Assembly (NCBI GenBank): GCA_029582165.1
Contig: CM055885.1
Coordinates: forward strand, 12,646,729-12,710,728
Reading direction: 5' to 3'
DNA length: 64,000 nucleotides
Origin: Portulaca oleracea
Taxonomy: Eukaryota; Streptophyta; Magnoliopsida; Caryophyllales; Portulacaceae
Both the position numbers and the translations under genes were made by a program. The notes below the pieces were generated by a model. The model saw only the letters and a program-made list of their open reading frames with translations. It searched no databases and was not told where the DNA came from. Shown piece after piece: positions 35,190-47,659 of the stretch (position 1 is its first letter; each line of letters opens with the position of its first letter).

Positions 35190-37640
35190 TCAACTTCAAG
35201 ATATTCCAAGCAGATAATATATTGGTGTATTTCGAAATGAGGTTGATGAACGAGGTACAACACCCCTTCCTTAGTAAGTTTGTTGTGGTCTATTTTGATG
35301 ATACATTGGTGTATTCCAAAAATGAGGCAGAACATGTGCAACATTTACAAGAGGTCTTCAAAGTTCTCCATACTCAAAGGTTGTATGGGAAACTTGAGAA
35401 ATGCGAATTTTCTCCCCTAAGGTCACTTTCCTAGGATGTGTGGTGTCTCGAGACGTCGTTTCTATGGATGAGTAAAAAGTGGAATCCATCAAGTCATGAC
35501 CTACATTGACTATTGTCTTCGATGTTTGTAGCTTTGATGGCCTCGCCTCCTTAAATTGTCATTTCATCCGAAATGTTCCCACTTTGATGGCACCAATCAG
35601 GGAATGTATAAACAAGGGAGTTTTCACTTGGACTCCTAAGGCTCAATTGACCTTCGAAGTTCTTAAGGAGAAATGTCTAGTGCTCCCATTTTGGCATTAT
35701 CGAATTTTGATCAACTCTTTAAAGTGGAATGCGATGCAAGCGGAGTTGGCATTAGGGCGGTTTTAATGTAAGACAAGAGGTCGATTGCCTACTTTAACGA
35801 GAAGCTCAGTTGGTCTCGACTCCACTATAGTACCTATGATAAAGGGTTCTATACTATGGTGAGGACTCTTGATCATTTCGCCCATTATTTGAGACATAAG
35901 AAGTTTATGATACATTCAGACCATGAGGCATTGAAATATTTGAGTGGACAACAAAAGTTAAATGTAAGGCTTGCCAAGTTGGTCGAGTTCCTCTAATCTT
36001 TAAATTTCAAGGCAGAACACAAGAAATGGAGCTCAAATGTGGTGGTTGATGCCTTATCAAGCATGTATACTTTATTGTCTTTGGTTGAAGCAATGGTTTT
36101 GAGATTCTCTTTTCTCTGTGAATACTATAGTGAAGCTCCCGACCTTGCTCCATGCTTTGGAGAAAAAACTCCTCTTGAACCTCCTTTTGTGATTCAAGAT
36201 GGTTTTCTGTTTCTAGGTAACTAGTTGTGCATGCCTAAGAGTCTCACGAGGAAATACTCGGCGTGAGAGGTGTGTGGTGGCAGTTTGGCGGGACACTTTG
36301 CGATGAACAAAACGATCGACATGTCGAAGGAACACTTTTATTGGTCGGGCATTGCCGGGGATGGGTATGACATGGTACCCCAGTGTGTGGCTTGTCACCA
36401 AGCCAAAAGTCAATTCAACCAAGGCCTTCATACTCCCTTCCCCATTCCCCAAGTCCTATGGAAGGACGTGAGTATGGATTTTAGATTGCATTGCTTAAGA
36501 ACACTAGACGCAAGGATGCAATTCTAGTGGTGGTTGACCACTTTTCGAAGATGGCTCATTTCATACCATGCATTAAGGTCAATGATGCCAACCACATTGC
36601 TCATCTATACTTCCGAGCCTACATGTCATTGCCTAGAGCATCATGACAAATCGAGATTCTATGTTCGTTGGTCATTTCTGGAGGATCTTGTGGAAGCTCG
36701 TGGGCACAAAACTTCTATTTAACATGTCCTACTACCCTCAAGCTAATGGCCAAACTGAGGTGGTAAAAGGATGGTGTGCACCTTGTTGAGAAGTGTTATC
36801 AAGAGCAATGTGTGAGAGTAGGACTTGAGGCTTCCCTTTGTTGAGTTTACATACAATAGAGCTTCATCCCATACAACCAGGGTGTCTCCTTTTGAAGATA
36901 TGTACGAGTTGAACCCCCTTAATCCCATTGACCTTGTTCCAATCCTCATTGAGGCAAATGTTAGTGTGAGGCTGATTCTAAGGCCCGAGAAATGAAGAAG
37001 TTGCACTAGCAAATGAGGGCTCGCATCTAAAAGACCAATGAACTCTACAAGGCTCGCTTCAAAAAGCATCGAAAGGTGTTTTCCTTTGAGCTAAGTGATC
37101 TTGTATGGTTGCATCTTCACAAGGAGAGTTTCCTTCCAGGAGAAAGAACAAGTTAATGTCGAGAGGGGATGAACCTTTCAAATTAGTGGCGAAGTTGAAT
37201 GAGAACGCCTACAAAATTGACGTACCCAATGACATAGGTGACATCTCTTCTACCTCGAATATAGGAGACCTTACACTCTACTTGAAGGAAGAGGACGATG
37301 TGGACTTGAGGGAAATTCGTTCTCAAGATGGGGAGGATGATCCCGAGCTCACCCGATAACTCTTGATGGACAGGGTTGAATTCATGAACACCCAAGAGGC
37401 TTGTTGGGTCAAAGCCTGGAATAAGCCATACTTTTGCCATCTAAGTATGTCCGAGTCTTTGACCATGGGTCAACTCTTCCATTTATGGGCTCATGGGATA
37501 CCCTCAAGCCTCCTAAGGTTAGGCGGATCAACATCAATAATAATAATCAACGGGGCAGACCCGAACATATTTTCACCTACCAAGGATCAGGTTCACTTTG
37601 GAAGATCAAGTAGAAGAAGCAACTCCCATTTACCACATTG
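35190..37640 (+). pseudogene. Degenerate Ty3/gypsy pol (RT, RNase H, integrase)
   Basis: Broken plus-strand frames give the normal order. RT palm with [11 protein letters not shown] (about 35280-35320); RNase H-like region (35500-36030); H2C2 segment AGHFAMNKT...CVACHQAKSQFN (36290-36420) with a WKDVSMDF integrase start; a GPF/Y-like end with DEPFKLVAKLNENAYKIDVP (37165-37230). Many frameshifts and stops. The text closely parallels the minus-strand copy at 48924-52824, so both come from one family. The 5' part (gag, protease and most of RT) is absent. Confidence 0.8.
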
Positions 37641-38131
37641 AGACTTTTATGATCGTTCTTTCAATAAAAGTGTTCATCTCATGCATTTTTTATTACCTTG
37701 TAGGTTTCGTCTGGGAGACTATGCATTTGAGCTAATTTAAGAAAAACCAGTCGAAAAGAGGTCGGGTTTGAGGACACTCATGCAAGACCCGACCTAGGAC
37801 CGAGTCCCGGGGGCATCCGAGTCACCCCAAGCAAGGAATGAGGAAGGAGTTAGGCTCAAGGTCAAGGAAAACTTCAAAAGAAGCCTCAACAGGGACGTCG
37901 TGGCCGTAACAGCTACTGTCACGCTCGCAACTCCCTCATTGTTATCAAGGCCTTTGTGGCTGAAGGGCGTCACGCTCGTGACAACCCTGAAGATTTCCCC
38001 CTAGCAGATGCGTCGCGGTCATAACATAGTTGTCACGCCCGTGACCCCTCCAAGAGCACCATATGCCAATCCTAACCGAAGGCAGTCATGGTCGTGACAT
38101 GTTTAGGGTTTTAGATCCCCAGTTTTTGTAT
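37641..38131 (+). repeat. Putative LTR start of the degenerate gypsy element
   Basis: Downstream of pol, the sequence becomes GC-rich with at least five GTCACG/CGTGAC-type motifs (37896-38110), as in the other LTRs of this window. Boundaries were not resolved. Confidence 0.35.
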
Positions 38132-39360
38132 CGTTCTCTCGAGGAGCTGAGGGACCTAACCTCAGGAATTTAACTTGAAAAAGTTTCAAATTACTAAGAA
38201 AAGCACGATACTAGAGTGAGCTATTTAATTACTAGATGATCAAGCAAACACATACGATTGATTCAATTAACAAGAAGAAGGGCTTCTGAGGTTTTAGACA
38301 ACTAATGGGTTACATAGTCACTTGGGTTCCGTGGGTAGGAGGTAAGAACATAAGATCAATCAGATGATACTTTTGCTAGAATAAGCCCACCAAGCTCCCT
38401 TTTTCAAAGGAAGCTTAGATTAACTACTCTAAGATCCACCATGGATCCCAGGGGTTAATCTTGTAAAAGTTCCCTAGTTAAGCCTATTATCATTATCATG
38501 AGAATAGGATTAGATATTTTGTCCTTATCGTTCCTAATGAGTGATTAGTGAATTAAGGAACTCTCGGACCTTAATTCACCCCACTTGATGGAAAGAACAA
38601 GGTGGAAATTAGATTTTTCCGCTAATTACCCCCTAATTCACTAAACATGATAACTAATCCCCCATTAGTGCCTTAATCACCCCCTAACCATCTAGAAACT
38701 TAGCCACCAGTCATAATCAAAACTACTCTAACACATCCAAATCCAACCCTAAACATGATTCTATCAAGATCAAACTAAAACCACTAATTAAGCAAATTAG
38801 GAGAAAATTAACACTAATCAAGTAATTAACATCTAATTAACAACAATAAAGTAAAAGGGGAAAGAGTAAGTATCACTTATTGATGGATGCAATGAACCAC
38901 AATGGCCAATAATAGAGATAGAATCTTCAATTCCTCAATTGGTTCACCAAAATCTTCCAATACAAGCCAATGTAATCCAATACAATGTACTTAGCACCAA
39001 CCCTTAGGTTAATCTCCTACTCAATCTTCAAAACCCTCTCTAAAACGTAATAAAATATGCTGAGAAAAAGTGACATAAAGCTATTTATGTATGGGTAAGA
39101 AAGCCACCAAAACGCAGCCGTTTTGAGCCAAAACACACTTAAAAACAGTGTCGCCGCGAGTGCGACGGCCGAGGTCACGGATGCGACCTTTGTGAAGAGC
39201 GAAGCGGGTGATTCCAAAATAGTGCAGGCTCGCGGCCACGACCATTCTGACTCTAGGTTCCCTTCACTTTTCTCCAAGGTTTTCATCGCGGGTGCCACCC
39301 CTCCTGTCGCGGGTGGCACGGCCTTCGGCCTCCTCTCCATTTTCCTCTCTTCTTAGTGTA
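38132..39360 (-). repeat. Minus-strand LTR related to the Athila-type LTR
   Basis: Reverse-complemented, 38580-38840 resembles the leader of the LTR at 4740-5000 (GTGGCTA.GTTTC and a CCCTAATG.G.AT segment). The end near 38132-38160 resembles the CTCC...GATACAAA end at 5427-5440. GC-rich motifs of the GTCGCGG/GTGCGAC type cluster at 39145-39330, directly upstream (on the minus strand) of a TATA-like stretch near 39085. It is solo or truncated; no target duplication was found. Confidence 0.45.
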
Positions 39361-39374
39361 GCGCCCACTACACG

Positions 39375-40163
39375 AGAGTGGTAGGGGCTAAAAATTCAAT
39401 TACAGTAAATAAACAAACCATTGAAAAATCCACAACCGAGACCAAATTCAGAACACAGATGCAAAGAACCTACAATTTCCGTCTTTATGACATTATTACC
39501 CACTCAACAACAGGACAGGGCATTCGCACTAGCAACAAAAACACACCAAAGTAAAATTCAAACAGAAAATAACATATTAAAGTTAAATCTTTAAGAAAAT
39601 TGAGATGAACCCAGAAGAGAAAACGGGATCGAGAAGCAAAAGGAGTGACCTTTTCAAGGGCTTCAACTTCGACAAGAGCGGGGGTGTCGAGAGCCATGAG
39701 GCTTTCCTCGATAGCCCAAGCAACCTCAAGTTCGCGTGCCCAAAATGAGAGGCTTATTGTAGTCGTTGTGACTACTGACAACATCTTCGATCTCGCTGCA
39801 ACAACGACTGTCACCTTGATCTTACCGGAGGGTGGAGAGTGAGATTGACGCAAGGTGTGAGTGGGTTTCGTCATCGTCCTCCATTCATGAGTTGATGGGA
39901 GTTTGTTTAGATCTGGGCGCGGGTAGAGAGAGAAGCAGCGAAGTTAGAGAGAGAAGGAGATAATTTGACGGTGAAGGGAAGAGGGGGAATTTTGCTAACA
40001 TAGGGATGAATCAATGTAAAACAGAGCGACGGGCCTGATTCCGTTGCAAGGTCCGTTGCTCTGATGAAAATTTTGCCACCTCAACCCCAAATTGACATAG
40101 ACCGAGCGACGAACACATATTTTGTCATAAATTCCGTCGCAAAATAGCAAGTTTTTAATAGTG
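39375..40163 (-). mobile_element. CACTA-like transposon end with a possible captured gene fragment
   Basis: Read on the minus strand, the end at 40163 begins CACTATTAAAAAC. It is followed by subterminal GCGACGG/CCGTCGC motifs in both orientations (40026-40140), typical of plant CACTA elements. Inside, about 39985-39480, the minus strand looks like the 5' end of an ordinary plant gene: a CT-rich leader, a start codon and a possible GTAAG donor. It was not recognised. The opposite CACTA end was not found; CACTAC at 39369 is an unconvincing candidate. Confidence 0.4.
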
Positions 40164-40263
40164 ACATCGGATACATAGAAGAACCTCTTTGAGGCCCATC
40201 CGCTACAATTTGCCTTAAAAGAGCATCCTTTGCCACAAAATTTGGTCTTTGAGAGAAAAATTA

Positions 40264-40410
40264 GAGAGGCTAGCTTGAAACCCCGAATAAGGCAAAAGGA
40301 GAGCGACAGAACAAGAGAGGCTAGTTTGGAATCCCAGGCTAGGAAAAGGAGAGCGAGAGAATAAGAGAGGCTAGCCTGAAAACCTGTCAGGGCAAGTTAG
40401 GCAAAAGGAA
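40264..40410. repeat. Three diverged ~52-bp tandem repeats
   Basis: Each unit starts AGAGAGGCTAG and contains a GGCAAAAGGAGAGCGA-like segment. Confidence 0.65.
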
Positions 40411-41476
40411 AGTAAACCCTGAATGTTGAAGTTCTTTCACATCTCTACCATCATAATTCCCCAACCTTCCTCTGGTCAGACTTGGATTACCTTCACTTCT
40501 GAATAGACAACCATCTCACCTATCACGATATGAATCCTTATGAGGTGAGTCCACCCTTTCTAACCATCAAACCTAAGCTAAAACATGGTCATCCATCAAT
40601 CATGACATGCCCATATTTGATCTTTGAACTCTACTAACCATCATCTCCCCTTTTCACCAAGTGCCTCATAAACCTGTCTGGCCATCATCAAACTTACCCT
40701 CTTTTGTCAACCCTTTTCATCCTCCCATACTGTGATACCGCTAGAGCTTTTTGACTCGATCATTAGTACAAGTGCGCAATTCGATATTTCGAGGCTTGTT
40801 TTGAGCATATCTAAGCGAGGCCCATTCATTAAGAATAAGAAATCGACCACGTCAATGGCTAATTGCAAACAACATCCGACTCAAGAAAAGTTAATTGTTC
40901 ATTTGAACCGGGAGCTCCCTTACCCCTCACATAACCTGTAACATGGCTCCACCTATCTCCATAGTGATTCGAGAAAGTAAGAGGACAAGAGAAGTCATCC
41001 AAGACAATTCCTTCACCATCAAGCCTCGTCATAAGCCTCATATTCATGCTATATCCTAAAATTGCATGTCGAGTTGCTTTGACACTTAGGGAATCATCGT
41101 TCTCGTCTTGGTGCTGGGGGTATTTGCATATTGAGTCACATGCATTGTAAAATACCGTTCACGTACATTTTCTCATAGTCATTACATTGCATCAAGAGGT
41201 CATGCATAAGTGCAACATCTATAAGAGTCTAGAGTCTACAAGACCCAGCGTATGTTTGCCCATTAAGAAAGGAGGGAGAATCAAATAAATTCATCTCGCA
41301 CAAAGACTCAAGCTTGGCTGCAAATCATTATGAGCAAGATTAAAGGAATCTCTAGTCACACTCTGAATGAGTTCTATCTAGTTCAAGAGGATTATCGTCC
41401 AAAGCTCATCTTCATGACGATCTTTCAGCAACAAAAGTTTTTATGGACGTCACCAACACAATCATTTGCATGGGGA

Positions 41477-41745
41477 AAAGCCGTTTGACATCATCAACAA
41501 AGAGATAATCTGATCCGTCTCGGAAAAATTCATTGGGCACCATCAACATCGGGGAAATCTGATCCGCCTCGGGAAAATATGTTGGGGCTCATCAATATCG
41601 GGAAAGTTTGATCCGCCTCGGGAGAATCCGTCGGGCAGCATCAATATCGAGGAAATCTGATCCGCCTCAGGAAAATCCATTGGGAACCATCAATATCGGG
41701 AAAATATGATCCGCCTCAAGAAAATCTATTGGGCATCATCGATAG
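41477..41745. repeat. Tandem array with a 49-bp period, about five copies
   Basis: The anchor GATCCG recurs at 41512, 41561, 41610, 41659 and 41708, exactly every 49 bp. Each unit also has ATCAA.ATCGGG and a TTGGG segment. Confidence 0.9.
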
Positions 41746-41889
41746 TAGCATCGAAAAAAGAGAAAGGAAGTTTGGATCAACTGTGATCAATATGTCAGAT
41801 AAGTAATTCTCTATATCTCAAGCCATTGTTCAAAGTGATTTAACATTCTGCTTTGGTTTCTGTGCAGGGAACCATCACCGACACATGCA

Positions 41890-42495
41890 AAACCGGGACG
41901 TCATCACCATCCAGTTGCCATTAAAAGAGCGTTGTCATCACCATATTCCAGTTGTCGTTAATCGCCATCTTCCAATTGCCATTAAAAAGCACTAACATCA
42001 TCCACCTTTCGGCCGCCATTAAAAGAGCAACGATAGTATCCACCTTCCGGTCGCCGTTAAAAGAGCACTGACATCATCTTCCAGCTGACATCCATCTTCC
42101 GGTCGCCATTAAAAGAGCAACGACAGCATCCACCTTCCGGTCACCGTTAAAAGAGCACAGACATCATCTTCCAGCTACAATTAAAAGAGCGCTAACATCT
42201 ATCTTTCGGTCGCCATTAAAAGAGCATTGAATACATCCACCTTCCGGTCGCCATTAAAAGTGTACCGACATCATCTTCCAGCTGGTATTAAAAGAGCGGT
42301 GACATCCATCTTCCGGTCGCCATTAAAAGAGCAGTGACAACATCCACCTTCCGGTTGTTGATAAAGCGCACCGACATCATTCATCTTCCAACCGCCATTA
42401 AAAGAGCGCTAACACCCATCCTCCAGTCACTGATAAAATAACACCAACATCATTTGTCCATCCAGTTGCCGTTAAAAGAGCATTGACTCTCGCAT
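41890..42495. repeat. Tandem array with a 33-39-bp period, about 14 copies
   Basis: The anchor ATTAAAAGAGC (or a close variant) recurs at 41920, 42018, 42057, 42108, 42147, 42180, 42215 and onward, preceded by CTTCCGGTCGCC-like text. Spacing is mostly 33-39 bp with some indels. Confidence 0.88.
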
Positions 42496-42562
42496 AGTCT
42501 ATGTCAAAAAAGGCAATCAACATCTCGGGTTACTTTGACCTTTCTCCTATTCAGACTCAATT

Positions 42563-42572
42563 AAAGAGGGGG
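42563..42572 (+). other. Polypurine tract of the Tat-type element
   Basis: AAAGAGGGGG lies five bases before the LTR start TGTAGACA at 42578. This marks the following LTR as a 3' LTR. Confidence 0.7.
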
Positions 42573-42577
42573 CTGTT

Positions 42578-44400
42578 TGTAGACATCGAGTTTTGTACCG
42601 GGAAAAGTGCACAAAAACAAAATCTAGAGCAATAGAAAAAGAGGCTAGACTGAGAGCAAAGCCACTGGGCCTTCCTCAAAAGCCACTAGGCCTTCCTCAA
42701 ACAAAGCCATTGAGCCTTCCTCAATCAAAAGCCATTGGGCTTTCCTCAAAATCCACTAGGCTTTCCTCCAACTCTACAAGTCGAGCCCAAGCACTACAAA
42801 AATCCCAAAGGAGCCCTCAAAACTGTCTAACCTTGCTTACTTTTTAGTCACCTCAACAAACCACCACAAAAACCTTCATTTTCCACCCTTTCCACATACA
42901 TGTGCTCACCCTTTTGAATCTCATTTTTTCCACAAGTCTCATTGGCTTTATTTCTTTTTATGATGATAAATTAAACATCATAATGTTTCCTTTAAATGAG
43001 GATAAAGGACACATCATAAGTTTTCCAACACCTTTTAAATTTCCTCAATAGGAGTCCAGATGAAAGAGTTATGGCCGTTTGAATTTAAACTAGCCTAACA
43101 CCAAGGCAAAGTGGCTTTTCCCAGTTCCCAGACAAGGAAGAATAACCTATAATCCATGCCAAGGCTTAAAAGTGTCCATGGAAGACTCAAAAGTCTCTTG
43201 GCCTTGCTCAACCCATAGATGGCCCGCGTGCTTTGCCACGTCAGCAATCCGTGTGATGGATTCCCATAGGTCGCCTGGCCTTCGCAGTTGCCACATCATG
43301 TTTGCGCCTTCACCCAGTCAAAAGATCTTGTGACAGCAGCCATTAGCGTTGTTGACTTGTCAAAAGTCAAAAGTCAAAAGCCAAGCAGCTTTGATGTTGA
43401 TTAAGGGCTTGATGTTTTGATCATGCTCCCTCTTTCCATCCGGATACTGCACCCCTTTCACCTATAAATACCCCTCATTCCATCATCAAGATCATCAACA
43501 ATCCCCCTAAAAATCCTCTCTCAAATATTTCCCCTCATCCATCACCATTCTCACATAACGTCTTGGTTATATCTTGGTATCGATACCAAAGGAATTTCAA
43601 CGTATTGACTTCGATTTTCCCTCATTCTGAAACTGCTTGCATGCATTGTGGTTAAGCAAGGTTAGGTCGTTCATTTATCATTTTGTAACCATGTAATCCT
43701 ATCGTGATCATTCTCGTACATTGTTTTGTAAATAATCAAAATACTTGCATGACATGAATATGACATCGTGAAACCCTTTAAACTTCTCCCCACTCTTGTT
43801 CATTTCAATTTCGATTTTAGTAGAGTCTGCTTTCAAAACAGGTGAGTCCAGGAGTTCTTAACCCTTGGAATCGCAACCTTACCCCTAGGCTCGGAATTCA
43901 GGTTTGTAGGTCGGAGTTTTTATCGTTTTTCCTTGGTTTGTTGATTTCCTTAAATCAACTCACAACTCATTTTATATCCTAGCTTGCATAAATCATCTTT
44001 TGTGACTCTCGTTTCAGTTTAACAAGATGGGTCGATATCTCTTCTTAGACCAATGCTAAAGAGAGAACCGAGGAGGAAATGGAGTAGAAATCAGGGAAGG
44101 CCAAGCGGCCTTGCCTAATTTCTAGCTTATTTCCCTAGGCTGGGGGTTCAGTGGGCCACTGGCCTGGGCCATACATAGGCCGCTTGGCCTATCGGCCAAT
44201 CTAGTGACCACCCCGGTGCCCCCTCTTGGTCGTAGTAGGATGCGGGATCGATATGGCTGGGCATCTCTAAACCAAAATAGTTGTCTTTAAATGAATTTAT
44301 ATGTTTTGGGTATTTAATGAATCGAAGAAGTTTTGTTAAAAGCAAAAGCATCCTTATTTAAGGATTTAGAAACCGTAGTCGGCTCCCAATCACATGTAAG
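42578..44400 (+). repeat. 3' LTR of the Tat-type element
   Basis: It starts TGTAGACATCGAGTTTTG and shares its order of conserved segments with the solo LTR at 6641-8325. It carries GGCC-rich self-complementary motifs at 44099-44210. The right end is approximate, because the last few hundred bases do not align clearly to the solo LTR. Confidence 0.65.
43462..43471 (+). promoter_or_regulatory. TATA box of the Tat-type LTR
   Basis: CTATAAATAC, identical to 7164-7173 in the sister LTR, follows a CCCCTTTCAC-type pyrimidine stretch. Confidence 0.6.
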
Positions 44401-45640
44401 TAGCGCAACGGTAAAACCTCAAATTTTTTCTGAGGTCTTATAGCTGCATGATATGCTCTTTCAGCATGATGCATTTCTCAAGAGGGTGAGTGAACACCCT
44501 ATGATAAGGATAATACTTCACATCATTTGATCTTCGCTCTTATTCCGATCTCTTTGGCAATGGGAGCTCGATATCACCCTATTCTAGCAAGTCATCAAGC
44601 ATTCCCGACAAATCTGAATCAAGGAATTGGTATTTCTGGTCTTGAAGTTCCTTCAAATTAGGACACTTCTTTGCATCGTCTCTTGAGAATGTAGCTCATC
44701 CACTTTCATCCCTTAGCTTAGTAGAGATTCAAACTAGCTCCTTAACTGAAACAAGCTTCGGCTCCTTCCTTGAAGTCTTTGACGAATGTATATTATTCTT
44801 ATACTCACTAGCGCCCTTTCTTACTTAGGATGAAGATAAAGACTTTCCTCGGCGATTTACTATTGTCTTCCATGCCATTTGCCTTGGTCACCAACTCTTG
44901 GATGATCCTTGGCTTGCCATCTTGAGGGAGTAGAGCAAATCTCACCGCATACCTTGAGTGCACATATCGACGGTCGAAGCTTTAATGAGGCAATCTTTAC
45001 ATCCAAGAGCGAGATCCCTCCAACGATGGATGTAATCAAGGATCGACTCACTCTCCTAGTATTTGTTAACTCCGTCATACTGAAGACACTTTGAGTGTTG
45101 TAGAACCTGTTGAGGAACTACTACTCCATTTCTTCCCAACTATTGATCGACTTAGGCTCCAAATACGTATAGCAGTCGAATGTTATACCTTTCAAAGAGT
45201 GAACGAACTATTTCACTAGTCGATCTCCTTCTGTGTCGACGTTGCTACAAGTCTCAATAAAATAAACGGTGTTGGGCTTAGGATTCCCCTTTTCATCAAA
45301 TTGATTAAATTGTGGGGCCTGGTAACCCTGTGGCCTTTGAAGGGCACCGATCCTCTTTGTGTAGGGCTACGTGTATAAGGGATTCTTGTTCGATGCCTCT
45401 CCTAGTTGAGCACTCACTGCATTTGCAATGAAACTTAGATATGTTCTACTGTCATTGATCACTTTGTTCAATGATTTTTTTTTTTTTTGGTTTTTCTCTT
45501 CACTTTCCCTAGCAAGCTTGTTCAACGTAGCCTCTAATTCCTGTATCTTTTCTTTAATATTGACATCTTCAATTATCATTACCGGCATGATGACATTTTT
45601 GTGGGTAGATTCAATCTTAGCTTCCAAAAGATCGATTCCT
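44401..45640 (-). pseudogene. Retrotransposon gag remnant
   Basis: Read on the minus strand from 45640: a Lys/Glu-rich coiled-coil start (45627-45440), an APQFNQF-like segment, a gag core with FVHSLKG and SINSWEE (about 45240-45130), the TELTNT...W segment (45078-44940) and a C-terminal PYHRVFTHPLEKC zinc-knuckle-like motif near 44500. These are hallmarks of the plant gag domain PF03732. At least four frame breaks or stops. No protease or RT follows within reach, so it may derive from a gag-only element. Confidence 0.7.
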
Positions 45641-46539
45641 CTTTGGAAATTGGGGAAGAATCTTCGTTGGATTAGTCGTGGTCTTTAAAGCCTTCAAACT
45701 CAAAGATCAAGTTCATGTGAGTTTGGAGTTTGTCCAATCCACGAGGGGTAGTCTTGCTAGAGCCGAAGGTAATAGTAGTGCTTGGCTTCCAAGAGCAACG
45801 AACCATGTGAGCCGCTCCCTATGGGTTGGAGTCGACAATCTGAAGGATGCCATAGTGGGTAAAATATGCTTGTGTTGATGAACTTGTTGAAGATTGTGAT
45901 GAATGTAACAACCAAACCCTAGGAGTGAATCTTCCACACTAGATTTGGCCTTGGGATAAAGAGTAATGACCACCCAAGAACTATCAAACCCAGCAAGAAT
46001 TGATAAAGGTTACAACCACCACAATTCTATAAAGGATTTGGCTTGAATACCACCATAAATTAATTGAGGCTAAAGTAAGCAAGACTTAAAGTAGAGGGAG
46101 TTTGAAAGAAAAAATCTCAGCATGTATATTGAGCAAGTAATGAATGCCTCTTCCTAACCATTGTAAATGGTAAAATACAGTGAGGGGGAAGAGGGAGCTA
46201 ATGGGCAATGAGAAAAGGACCCAAGCTAAATACAATAAAAGACCTCCTAGAGAGTCAATACAAATCATTAAGGGAGGGGTAAATGGGGGAATACACAAAA
46301 GGGGAGCAAAAGAAAAGGAAACAAATAAGATGAAATTCCTGACAGGCAGAGTAGTCATGGCCGTGACAGGAGATAATGGGCAATGAGTAATTTCTGCCCC
46401 AAGAATTCTCCGAACGAAGGTGTTGCAGGCATGACGTACTACTCAGCTCCAAAAACCTAAGGTCATGTCACGGGCGTGACGAGTTCATGTCGTGATCGCG
46501 ACCTTGCCGTCGCGGGTGTGACGCATGATGAGCTTCCAA

Positions 46540-47178
46540 CAGTGGCGGATCCAGGATTTAGAGTTTGTGGTGTCAGGATAATTTTTTTAAATAAAAAAAA
46601 ATCAAACATCACAAATAAATGCTAAATAAACGTCAAAATATAACCTATTCATGATAGTGTATTCATAAACTTCAAAGTAAGCGCAAAAAATGACATTGAA
46701 TCACTAATATAACATCACAAATAATTTATATGTAACTGCCACCTTTATAAATAAATAAATAAACAAAAATACGGAAAACACAAAAAAAAGAAAAAAAAAA
46801 CAAAAACAAAACTTCAAAGTAAGCGCTAAAAATGACATTGAATCACTAATATAATATCACAAATAATTATATGTAACTGCCGCCTTTATAAATAAATAAA
46901 TAAACAAAACATACGGAAAACGCAGAAAAAAAAGCAAAAAAACAAAAAACAAAACATGCAGAAAACATTGCCTCAGTGTCGAACCCACGACCTTAATGTC
47001 ACGCAACAGTTCCTATGAAGACAAAGGGACGGACGCCAGTGGGCTACGTAGTTTTAGAGATTTTATATGCGGTACAAAATATATATAGCCTAAATATTTT
47101 TTCCCTAAACAGATTTTTTTAACAAAAATTTTAGTGGTGTCAATTAACACCACACTTGCACATGTAGATCCGCCCCTG
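46540..47178. mobile_element. Non-autonomous hAT transposon, 639 bp, 8-bp target duplication
   Basis: The ends CAGTGGCGGATC and, inverted, CAGGGGCGGATC differ at one base. GCTTCCAA is perfectly duplicated at 46532-46539 and 47179-47186. An 8-bp duplication and CAG.GGCGGATC ends are typical of plant hAT elements. No transposase is encoded. Confidence 0.9.
46670..46953. repeat. Tandem duplication (142-bp period) inside the hAT element
   Basis: Two copies both start CTTCAAAGTAAGCGC and end in a TACGGAAAACRC segment. They differ by a few substitutions and short indels. Confidence 0.85.
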
Positions 47179-47659
47179 GCTTCCAAGTTCCTTAGCGTCC
47201 AAGGGCTGTTACGGACGTGACACAGGGTGTCGTGGCCGTGACGCCCTAAAATGTTCCCAAAGTGAATTATTTCCCCTCCTTGATGATAAAATGAGCAACC
47301 ACCCTCGGGAAGTAAGTAACCAAAAGCCCTCGGGGTTGGTGAATGCTCTCAAGCCACTCAAAGAGGCTCAAGGCTGAGCCATAGGATGGTCGACGAAAAC
47401 TTGGGGTTTCCCGGGTCTTGGGCAAACCTGACCTCATCTCGGGTGCAATTTTGATGTATGTTCGCCTGACCTTAGTCTCAAACTTGGGGGTTCATGATTC
47501 ATGGCGGATGTTTTGAAGTGAAATGGGCGTGAGGACGTTGCCTAGCTCAGTCATAAAGTCAAGCCAAACAGACCCTATGGCAAAAGGAAACAAATTGGAG
47601 TAGTGCAATTTTTGGAGAAGATTCACAAGACTCATTTCAAGTTCGTTTGACTTGAAATT

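Larger units (their letters stand above)
40164..42562 (+). other. 3' noncoding region of a Tat-type retrotransposon
   Basis: No convincing gene is present. The region leads into a polypurine tract and an LTR, so it is the 3' internal part of a plus-strand element. It contains three separate tandem-repeat arrays, listed separately. Its left limit is uncertain. Confidence 0.5.
45641..47260 (-). repeat. Minus-strand LTR region, interrupted by a hAT element
   Basis: This lies upstream (minus strand) of the gag remnant and downstream of the pol at 48924-52824. GTCACGGGCGTGAC-type motifs occur at 46350-46530 and 47200-47250, on both sides of the hAT insertion. They form one cluster once the insertion is removed. 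Ends not fixed. 47261-47659 is probably more of the same element's 3' region; nothing was recognised in it. Confidence 0.45.

Noticed and set aside
39357..39374. Palindrome TGTAGCGCCCACTACA as the left CACTA terminus
   Set aside because: Only CACTA is shared with the right end and no matching 3-bp duplication flanks the pair.
41477..42495. Regularly spaced repeats suggesting a CRISPR array
   Set aside because: Units are directly adjacent or variably spaced without unique spacers, no cas genes exist, and the setting is a plant retrotransposon 3' region.
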